Part shown: piece by piece, positions 46,505 through 52,413 of the stretch | Layout of the letters: each line of letters begins with the position of its first letter | How positions within the stretch are numbered: position 1 is the stretch's first letter | Assembly (NCBI GenBank): GCA_017524145.1 | Contig: JAFWUI010000025.1 | Location: 1 to 52,413 of the forward strand | DNA: 52,413 nucleotides | Source of the DNA: Oxalobacter sp. | GTDB taxonomy: Bacteria > Pseudomonadota > Gammaproteobacteria > Burkholderiales > Burkholderiaceae_D | Reading direction: 5' to 3' | Notes under the pieces: generated by a model | Told to the model about the DNA's origin: nothing | What the model saw: only the letters and a program-made list of their open reading frames with translations | Database searches by the model: none | Program-made: the position numbers and the translations under genes

Positions 46505-47104
46505 TCAATAGGTCACCAGATTATTGCTGGCTTTCCGGAAAAGATCAGCCGCCTCACCTGCCAATGCAATAATCCTTTCTGCCAGACCTGCCTGATTATC
46601 ATCATTGTCCCGCATGACTTGCGGTTCCAGTTTCAATAACTGCTGGACCTTACCGATTGCCTCGCGGATCCTGTTCCGGTCCCCTTTTCCCAAGGCACTG
46701 CTCTCAGCCAATGCCAGTATACCTTCCTGCCATGATACCTCCCTGGCTGATGACAGGGCATGGAACTGCTGGAGGACTGTCTGCCTGTCGTGCTGAAGCC
46801 TGAAAGTAATGCCATCCACCAAATCCGCAAGATTGGCAGTCATGATACGGAGACGTCCGACCAGGATTTCTGCATTCATCTGGTCGATTTCAAGGATATG
46901 GTTTTTCTGCTGTTTCCTCATCATCCGGTAAAGCACCGCAATGACAATCAGGAACAGCAATCCGCCACCGATAGCCAGCTCATTGCCATAACCACCGCCA
47001 TCATCCGCCATGACAGGCATCATCACCATAGCCCAGAAAAGCAGTTCTATCCTTGCATGACGGAAGATTACGAACAGTTTCTGGATGTAACCTGTAGCTT
47101 TCAT
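46505..47104 (-). CDS. Membrane-anchored protein of unknown function (paralogue 1)
   Basis: 199 aa. Hydrophobic segments at about 20-35 (IELLFWAMVMMPVMA) and 45-62 (IGGGLLFLIVIAVLYRMM), with a Gly-rich DDGGGYGNE between, then a soluble helical domain with ILVGRLRIMTANLADLVDGI. The helical domain resembles that of the next gene. A TTG further upstream is possible, but the ATG at 47104 is preferred. No known family. Confidence 0.7.
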   Translation of the reverse strand: MKATGYIQKLFVIFRHARIELLFWAMVMMPVMADDGGGYGNELAIGGGLLFLIVIAVLYRMMRKQQKNHILEIDQMNAEILVGRLRIMTANLADLVDGITFRLQHDRQTVLQQFHALSSAREVSWQEGILALAESSALGKGDRNRIREAIGKVQQLLKLEPQVMRDNDDNQAGLAERIIALAGEAADLFRKASNNLVTY

Positions 47105-47160
47105 CGAAATAACCGTCTGGAACAAGCTATATCAGTCTATCAGAATCCATCCTGATACCC

Positions 47161-47781
47161 TCATGCCTCAATATGCCAGATGACCTTCCGGAGCAACGCC
47201 AGGGATTCAGATGCCAACTGGCTCAACTTGTCCCGCCACATCATCAAAGCTGATGGTTCAAGCCCTTGCTTTTCCTTGAATTCATGCCATACCTGCATCA
47301 GCTTATGCAATGCCTCAAAGGCTTTCCCGAGGTTTTTCTGCTCTTCCCTTGGCAATCGGCTTGCCTTGACCAATTCCATCAGTGCGCTTTCCCAGGCTGC
47401 ATCATCCAATGGCGGAAGCTCCTTTTCGAGTAAAGGAAAACCCGGCATATCCTGCGGATAAAGCAACAGGCCAAGCTTCTCAAGAAAGGCGGAAAGCTGG
47501 GCATCAATGATATTCAACCTGCCATAAAGGACATGCGCATGCATCCGCTGAAGCATGGCCGCACGGTTGAAACGTTCAGACAGGAAACGCTGGACAACAA
47601 AGAAAATCAGGATCAGTCCACCTGCCAGACAAAGGCCACTGACAATATTCGAGATGCCCCGCCAGGCTTCCGGTGCATACTCCAACAGGACAGCTGTTCC
47701 CCACAGCAAAGCCGCTGTCACACAGTGACGGACAGTATCTGGAATCTTTCGATAGGTCTCCTTGATTTCCTTAAGCTTCAC
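47161..47781 (-). CDS. Membrane-anchored protein of unknown function (paralogue 2)
   Basis: 206 aa, GTG start at 47781. Two membrane segments (about 20-36 and 46-63) and a helical C-terminal domain with HVLYGRLNIIDAQLSAFLEK, which lines up with the same region of the downstream gene (GRL-I--A-L, then W----L-L---S-L and L--LA-E---L-RK). It lies 50 nt after the mechanosensitive channel gene and 56 nt before paralogue 1, so the three may be one transcript. Confidence 0.7.
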   Translation of the reverse strand: MKLKEIKETYRKIPDTVRHCVTAALLWGTAVLLEYAPEAWRGISNIVSGLCLAGGLILIFFVVQRFLSERFNRAAMLQRMHAHVLYGRLNIIDAQLSAFLEKLGLLLYPQDMPGFPLLEKELPPLDDAAWESALMELVKASRLPREEQKNLGKAFEALHKLMQVWHEFKEKQGLEPSALMMWRDKLSQLASESLALLRKVIWHIEA

Positions 47782-47831
47782 GCTGTTTTCCCCGGTGGCA
47801 TGTCCTGTCCTGCCAGTCTACAGGAATCCTT

Positions 47832-49100
47832 TTATGCCTGGATTCCGCGTTTCTCCTTCTCCACGCTGAATCCTTTAGCCTCAAGATCCCTGCCACTCGG
47901 CCGCTGATAGACCGCCAGACCGAACTCAGGGAGGACCGCATAGAGATGATCGATGATATCGGCCTGGACCGACTCATAACGATGCCAATCCGAAGTCGTC
48001 AAGAAACAATAAACCTCAATAGGCATTCCGGTCGGTCCTGGATCCAGCTGACGCGCCATGACAAGGTCTTCCTTGTCAACCTCAGGATGACTGTTCAGAT
48101 ACTGCTCAATATAGGCGCGGAAAACCGTCACATTGGTCTGACGGTAGCTGTTGATATAACCTGCATCATTGGTTTCCCGACCATCCCATTTACCCTGGAT
48201 CCGCTCTTGCATTTCCAGCCAAGACTTCAAAACCGGCAACCGATGGATATTCCTGTCCTCTTCGGCTGTCAGGAAATGGATGCTGGACTGATCCAGGTAG
48301 ATGGCACGCTTGATGCGGCGTCCATTGGATTCCTGCATCGGTCGCCAGTTCTTGAAAGCCTCAGTGACCAGTTTCCTGACGGGAAAAGTCGTTTCAGTCC
48401 TGTCCAGGTTCTGGACCCGTACCGTATGCAAAGCCAAGTCAACAACAGTCCCATCAACACCGATACTGGGAATCTCAATCCAGTCACCGACACGGACAAA
48501 ACCATTGGCAGATATCTGGATACTGGCGACCAGCGACAGCAGCGTATCCTGGAAAACCAGAATCAGCACTGCCGTAACCGCACCCAGTCCAGAAAGCAGC
48601 AGGATCGGCGATTTATTGAATACAAGGGAAACAATCAGGATGGCGGCAATCAGATAAACCGCCAGTTTCAGCAACTGGATATAGCCCCGGATTGGCCGTT
48701 CTGCACTTGACCGCCGGTTGTACAGCGCATTGATGATGTCAAACACACCTGCAACCGCCATCGCCAAGCTCAACACAACGAATGATGCTGCTGTGTGACG
48801 TATAAACAACACCAGACCTTCTGACAGACCGGGGATCAGATGGATGGTTTCTGTATAGGCAGTGGCAGGGGCGATATTGGCAAGACGGGTCGCCACACGG
48901 TTGACCAGCTCATAACCCACATCAGAGATGCCGGTCATACTCAGGACTTTCTGGACAATCTTCAGCAGGATACGCTTGAAAATGAAATGAAGCACCAACG
49001 AGACAATGACCAATATCAACATTGCCGCTGTTGTATAGAGCGTCGGGGAACTCTCAAAGAATGACAGGTAAAAAGCGATAAACTCTCTTACTGTATCCAC
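47832..49100 (-). CDS. Mechanosensitive ion channel, YbdG/MscM-like (MscS superfamily)
   Basis: 422 aa, about five membrane segments followed by a cytoplasmic beta domain. The pore-lining/beta junction reads LLSGLGAVTAVLILVFQDTL, then VASIQISANGFVRVGDWIEI, the standard MscS core. The C-terminal part (YRQTNVTVFRAYIEQYL; GMPIEVYCFLTTSDW) is typical of YbdG-type channels, which give small conductances on osmotic downshock. Starts at GTG 49100 behind AAGGA. It heads the minus-strand group with the two paralogous membrane proteins. Confidence 0.9.
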   Translation of the reverse strand: MDTVREFIAFYLSFFESSPTLYTTAAMLILVIVSLVLHFIFKRILLKIVQKVLSMTGISDVGYELVNRVATRLANIAPATAYTETIHLIPGLSEGLVLFIRHTAASFVVLSLAMAVAGVFDIINALYNRRSSAERPIRGYIQLLKLAVYLIAAILIVSLVFNKSPILLLSGLGAVTAVLILVFQDTLLSLVASIQISANGFVRVGDWIEIPSIGVDGTVVDLALHTVRVQNLDRTETTFPVRKLVTEAFKNWRPMQESNGRRIKRAIYLDQSSIHFLTAEEDRNIHRLPVLKSWLEMQERIQGKWDGRETNDAGYINSYRQTNVTVFRAYIEQYLNSHPEVDKEDLVMARQLDPGPTGMPIEVYCFLTTSDWHRYESVQADIIDHLYAVLPEFGLAVYQRPSGRDLEAKGFSVEKEKRGIQA

Positions 49101-49183
49101 TTATCCATCCTTTCCCATCTGGTCTGACCAGGATAAAGCCGGGCTTATAGTAGCACAATCTGTTTTATGAAGCCCCCTGCGAC

Positions 49184-49215
49184 ACATTGTTTTACAATGT
49201 CAATTTGACTATATT
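49184..49215 (+). promoter_or_regulatory. pepD promoter with overlapping palindrome
   Basis: TTGTTT (49187-49192), 17-nt spacer and TATATT (49210-49215). The perfect inverted repeat ACATTGT/ACAATGT (49184-49200) covers the -35, so a regulator may bind here. Confidence 0.4.
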
Positions 49216-49280
49216 CTTCTGAAACAGGCATTTCCTGTCCTGGGAATCGATAAGATTGCCAAACCGTTTTTGATTTCTTG

Positions 49281-50756
49281 ATGAAGACACCCATGACTGA
49301 CACGAACACCTATCCTTTTGCAGGGCTTGAACCTGCATCCGTCTGGGCACATTTCGCTGCCTTGAGCCGTATTCCCCGCCAATCCAAACACGAAGAAGCC
49401 ATTGTTGCCTTCCTCAAAGACTGGGCAGACCAACAGGGGCTTGAAAACCTTGTTGATAAAGGTGGCAACCTGATCATCCGGAAAGCCGCAACACCAGGAC
49501 GGGAAAAACAGCCGGGTATCATCCTGCAAGGGCATCTGGATATGGTCTGCCAGAAAAATGAAGGCATCGAACACGATTTCTCAAAAGACCCCATCCGTCC
49601 GCTGGTGAATGGCAACATCGTCACTGCTGACAACACCACGCTTGGTGCTGATGATGGCATTGGTATTGCCCTTGCACTAGCAGCATTGGAAGACAGGACT
49701 TTGCAGCACGGTCCCCTCGAGGCACTGTTCACCGTCGATGAAGAAGAAGGCATGGGCGGTGCCAACAACCTTGAAACCGGTATCCTGCAAGGCAAAATCC
49801 TGCTGAACCTCGACAGTGAGACATGGGGAGAATTCTGCATCGGCTGTGCCGGTGGTCTTGATGTCATTGCCAGCCGCCAGCATCAACCTGAGGACATCCC
49901 TGAAGGCTGGAACCCCATACAGGTTACCTTGTCAGGGCTCCGAGGCGGTCATTCCGGTGTCAATATCCATGAAGGCAGGGGCAACGCCATCAAACTGATC
50001 ATCAGACTGCTAAACGCTGTTTCAAAACAGATACCAGTCCGCCTCAGCAGCATTACTGGTGGCACCGCCCGCAATGCCCTCCCCCGTGAAGCTTCTGCAA
50101 TCATCGCTATTGCCCCTGAAAACCGAGATGCCCTGGCTTCCCTGATCCTGTCCTACCTAGCGGTTTACCGTAATGAACTGGCGGGGGTTGATGATGGCAT
50201 CGCTATCGATATCAATGACGCATCTGCCACCTCTGTCATGCCTTTGTCCGACCAGACTGTCTGGCTGAATTCACTGAACGCTGCACCACATGGCGTCTGG
50301 CGCATGAGCCCGACCATTGCTGGTGCTCCCGAAACTTCCAACAATGTTGGCGTCATCAACCTTCAGGCGGACAAAGGCTCCTGCATCTTCATGGCACGCT
50401 CCACAGTCGATAGTGCCTGCGAAGCACTGGCAGATGAAATCATCAGCCTGTTTACCCTGTCAGGCACCAGAACTGAAAAAGAAAACGGCTATCCAGGCTG
50501 GGAACCCCATTTTGATTCCCCAATCCTGGCAACCTGCATGAAAGTATATGAAAAGGTCTTTGGCAACAGACCGACCACCCATATTTTCCATGCCGGCGTG
50601 GAATGCGGTATCCTGAAAGCAAAATATCCAGCACTGGATGCCATCTCATTTGGCCCAACCCTTCATAATCCACATTCCCCAAAAGAATCCCTTGAAATCG
50701 ATACCGTGGAAAAAGCATGGCTGTTCCTGAAAGCCATCCTTGAAACCACTTCCTGA
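49281..50756 (+). CDS. pepD: Aminoacyl-histidine dipeptidase (Xaa-His dipeptidase PepD)
   Basis: M20 zinc peptidase, 491 aa, hydrolysing dipeptides such as carnosine-like Xaa-His. Metal and catalytic motifs: LQGHLDMVCQKN, LGADDGIGIALALAALED, FTVDEEEGMGGANNLE, LNLDSE, and the C-terminal FHAGVECGILKAKYP. The dimerisation (lid) domain starts near GLRGGHSGVNIHEGRGNAIK. ATG 49281 is used; ATG 49293 is an alternative, since neither has a clear RBS. Confidence 0.93.
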   Translation: MKTPMTDTNTYPFAGLEPASVWAHFAALSRIPRQSKHEEAIVAFLKDWADQQGLENLVDKGGNLIIRKAATPGREKQPGIILQGHLDMVCQKNEGIEHDFSKDPIRPLVNGNIVTADNTTLGADDGIGIALALAALEDRTLQHGPLEALFTVDEEEGMGGANNLETGILQGKILLNLDSETWGEFCIGCAGGLDVIASRQHQPEDIPEGWNPIQVTLSGLRGGHSGVNIHEGRGNAIKLIIRLLNAVSKQIPVRLSSITGGTARNALPREASAIIAIAPENRDALASLILSYLAVYRNELAGVDDGIAIDINDASATSVMPLSDQTVWLNSLNAAPHGVWRMSPTIAGAPETSNNVGVINLQADKGSCIFMARSTVDSACEALADEIISLFTLSGTRTEKENGYPGWEPHFDSPILATCMKVYEKVFGNRPTTHIFHAGVECGILKAKYPALDAISFGPTLHNPHSPKESLEIDTVEKAWLFLKAILETTS

Positions 50757-50796
50757 CAAAGACTCAGGAAACCTGTTCCCAACTGTCCAAAAAGAC

Positions 50797-50833
50797 AATA
50801 CCCTGTCAGATCAACAATCACTGACAGGGTATT
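50797..50833 (+). terminator. Hairpin after pepD
   Basis: Perfect 13-bp inverted repeat AATACCCTGTCAG/CTGACAGGGTATT with an 11-nt loop, 40 nt after the stop; no U-run. Confidence 0.6.
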
Positions 50834-50896
50834 GCCGTATTCCTAACAGAACAATAGCTATATTTTAATCCATATGGTTGAAATATTTTCAAATCA

Positions 50897-51220
50897 TCAG
50901 ATATTCCGTCTTGCCATCAATGCCTGATAAAAAGATTCCTGATGTTGCCAGAAGTCCGAGGTATCAATTTTCCCGGCTTTCAGATCTGCCAGATAGCCAG
51001 GAATCTGTGATGCCTTGATATGACGGAGTGTTTCAAGCCTCCCCTCATCAACCCAGGCATCCAAGTCATTGCCATACCAGCCTAATGCAGTATCACCATC
51101 CATCAGATCCGAAACATCCTTGGCAAGCCTCTCAGGGCTATCGTAAACATGGCAGAAATCATCATCAGGCACCTGCAACTGAAGATGGCCACTCGGATAA
51201 AAGATAACGCACATTTCCAT
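50897..51220 (-). CDS. Hypothetical protein
   Basis: Soluble acidic protein of 107 aa. The start at ATG 51220 fits GGAAGGAG at good spacing and gives MEMCVIFYPSGHLQLQVPDD. A central GDTALGWYGNDLDAWVDEG and a C-terminal FWQHQESFYQALMARR are notable, but no family is recognised. It lies 107 nt downstream of the small SOS-type membrane ORF on the same strand with no evident terminator between, so it might be co-transcribed with it. Confidence 0.65.
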   Translation of the reverse strand: MEMCVIFYPSGHLQLQVPDDDFCHVYDSPERLAKDVSDLMDGDTALGWYGNDLDAWVDEGRLETLRHIKASQIPGYLADLKAGKIDTSDFWQHQESFYQALMARRNI

Positions 51221-51327
51221 CCATCCACTCCTTCCGGCTGAACCAGTACGCATCATCTTAACCGAAAAAGCCGGTCTATGCCCATATCACCTATCTTGAG
51301 TCCCTCAAGCATATCCTGGGTCCAAAT

Positions 51328-51423
51328 TCAAAAACCGAATGGCAACTGACAGATCATGATGACGACAAAAACAGAACCGATAAAGGTCAGTACATCCATA
51401 ACTTCAGAAGTGGTTTCATCCAT
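51328..51423 (-). CDS. Putative SOS-controlled small membrane peptide (31 aa)
   Basis: ATG 51423 behind GAAAGGAAAG, 31 codons, TGA at 51328-51330. The peptide has an acidic N-terminus (MDETTSEVMD) and one membrane-length hydrophobic stretch (VLTFIGSVFVVIMICQLPF), ending GF. Four LexA-like boxes lie within 126 nt upstream, overlapping a likely promoter. Size, topology and apparent LexA control recall TisB and DinQ of E. coli and SidA of Caulobacter, but no sequence match is claimed. A toxin, a division inhibitor or a modulator of a membrane protein are all possible. Confidence 0.65.
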   Translation of the reverse strand: MDETTSEVMDVLTFIGSVFVVIMICQLPFGF

Positions 51424-51452
51424 GATTCTTTCCTTTCTATAACTTGATAATA

Positions 51453-51548
51453 CTGTTCATCAACACAGTGTATTTATGTACAGTATTTTACCGCCACTTT
51501 TGAAAACTGTATACATTAACAGTTGAATATTACTGAAAATAACAACAG
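51453..51548 (-). promoter_or_regulatory. Cluster of four LexA-like SOS boxes and promoter
   Basis: CTGT-N8-ACAG cores on the plus strand: 51453-51468 (perfect), 51468-51483 (GTGT for CTGT), 51507-51522 (perfect) and 51533-51548 (CTGA for CTGT). The minus-strand promoter TATACA (51508-51513), 17 nt, TAAAAT (51485-51490) lies inside the cluster. The third box covers the -35 and the second the expected start site near 51478. Confidence 0.7.
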
Positions 51549-51691
51549 TCAAATACTGGATCAATCAACCGGCAAAAAGGAAAGATTTCCAGTCCAGCCC
51601 GCGATGATGGGCATGGCAATACCCGGAAGGCAAGCAAGGATATTGAATAACCTATTGATTTATCAGAGGATATCGTGAAAATAACGGACCA

Positions 51692-52225
51692 TCATTCCTT
51701 ATCAGTCAGGAAGTCACGTTCAATCAGGATGTCTGGGTCAAGCTCTTTGGCATAGGATTTCTCGATTTTATCGATGAACGCCTCTTTCCCGCCCATTGCA
51801 TTGATCAACGAAGTGGGACGGCGCTTTTTCGTAAGAAGCGCCTGCATGATATAGACATAATAGTTGAGGATTCCCGGAATATGGTCCCAGCGTTTAGGGG
51901 CAATCGAGGTGTACAACCATCTGTCTGTAAAATGGATGGGGTCTTCACAGGATTTATGCGCTTTCCGTAATGTCGGCTTATAGACATCCCCCAGGATATC
52001 CTTGATGAAGTCGATATCTGCCTCCTGGCTACGCAGTTCCTGAGTCACTGACCGTTCATAATCTTCAACTTCTGGATATCTCTTCTGGAATTCCTGGATA
52101 GCTTCAACCCCTTCCCGGATCTGTTGCATCCGTGGGCTCTTGTTGTACCAGTCCTTGATCAGTTTCGGTAAACAGACAATGATTACTGCTGCAACCACTG
52201 CCACCACAATCATCCAAGTTTCCAT
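51692..52225 (-). CDS. Membrane-anchored protein of unknown function
   Basis: 177 aa. One N-terminal membrane segment (MIVVAVVAAVIIVCLPKLI, residues 5-23), a charged helical stretch (about 30-75: EGVEAIQEFQKRYPEVEDY), then a compact region with FTDRWLYTSIAPKRWDHIPG and YVYIMQALLTKKRRPTS. Probably bitopic with a cytoplasmic C-terminus. No family is recognised. It precedes the SOS-box cluster on the same strand by 144 nt. Confidence 0.68.
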   Translation of the reverse strand: METWMIVVAVVAAVIIVCLPKLIKDWYNKSPRMQQIREGVEAIQEFQKRYPEVEDYERSVTQELRSQEADIDFIKDILGDVYKPTLRKAHKSCEDPIHFTDRWLYTSIAPKRWDHIPGILNYYVYIMQALLTKKRRPTSLINAMGGKEAFIDKIEKSYAKELDPDILIERDFLTDKE

Positions 52226-52355
52226 AGCAATACGAAAAAGCCGAAATCAGTACCAAAGGCTATTTTACAGACAATACCTGTCATGCTGGAAGAGTACATG
52301 GGAAGGGGCGCATAAAAAGGCAGGGGTGGGTTGGGCTGTGTGTATGCCAGGCATT

Positions 52356-52394
52356 GCAAAAAGCAGAAGCCCCGCATCCTATCGATGCGGGGCT
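52356..52394 (-). terminator. Terminator of a gene beyond the right edge
   Basis: Perfect 11-bp stem AGCCCCGCATC/GATGCGGGGCT with a 5-nt loop. On the minus strand it is followed by TCTGCTTTTT, pointing to a minus-strand gene entering from the right. Confidence 0.7.
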
Positions 52395-52413
52395 CCAGGG
52401 TATGGTGCCTGAC

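Noticed and set aside
51601-51679. Short plus-strand frame (ATG ATG GGC ...) opposite the SOS region as an antitoxin
   Set aside because: No RBS, no hydrophobic or basic pattern and no promoter found; nothing beyond position supports it.
1-52413. CRISPR arrays, insertion sequences, prophage or integron elements
   Set aside because: No spaced direct repeats, transposase-like or integrase-like proteins were seen on either strand.

Overview
The window looks like chromosomal DNA of a betaproteobacterium, order Burkholderiales, most likely family Oxalobacteraceae and plausibly the genus Oxalobacter. This is inferred from protein character, from gene order (PHP–yciO–M50 protease–trpS; pgk–fba–purine–sua5) and from a roughly even base composition. 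It was not tested by a search. About 50 protein genes and one tRNA are packed tightly, mostly on the minus strand. No insertion sequence, phage module or CRISPR array was seen.

Layout. 1-7.9 kb (minus): 5' part of carB, carA, trpS, an M50 protease, yciO, htpX, a PHP-domain phosphatase and an alpha/beta hydrolase. 8.0-9.6 kb (plus): a gamma-carbonic-anhydrase-like protein and hslO, convergent with a large DUF349 protein. 12.5-19.6 kb: a biotin-independent malonate decarboxylase operon (mdcABCDEGH, minus) with a convergent LysR gene, mdcR. 19.7-28.4 kb (minus): alaS–tusA-like–etfB–etfA, and purL. 28.5-31.2 kb: a RisS/RisA- or OmpR/EnvZ-type two-component pair, divergent from a small secreted protein. 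31.4-36.5 kb: rpmE2, a membrane glycosyltransferase, thpR, tcdA and cfa. 36.5-42.7 kb (minus): sua5, purC, purE, fba, pgk and an aminotransferase. 42.8-52.4 kb: a lipoprotein, tRNA-Lys(CUU), htpG, a nitroreductase, two related small membrane proteins, a mechanosensitive channel, pepD and several unknown genes.

Together these are housekeeping functions (pyrimidine and purine synthesis, glycolysis, translation, tRNA t6A/ct6A modification, stress chaperones) plus one catabolic module that turns malonate into acetate and CO2.

The two strongest unusual signals are these. (1) At 51328-51548, a 31-codon ORF for a single-pass membrane peptide, too short for ordinary gene calling, sits behind four clustered LexA-like SOS boxes that overlap its probable promoter. 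It is a candidate DNA-damage-induced membrane peptide. (2) CarA (1230-2396) has lost its glutaminase nucleophile (Cys to Gly) and other glutamine-site residues while keeping its overall fold, which suggests an ammonia-dependent carbamoyl-phosphate synthetase. Lesser signals are a Cys-rich 29-codon ORF overlapping the start of tcdA, interleaved inverted repeats in the purL 3' region, an OmpR/RstA-like box between the response regulator and the secreted protein, and a LysR-type operator in front of mdcA.

No gene-free stretch exceeds about 300 bases. The longest gaps (2397-2679, 12273-12533, 34998-35230, 51424-51691) hold the promoters and hairpins listed below.
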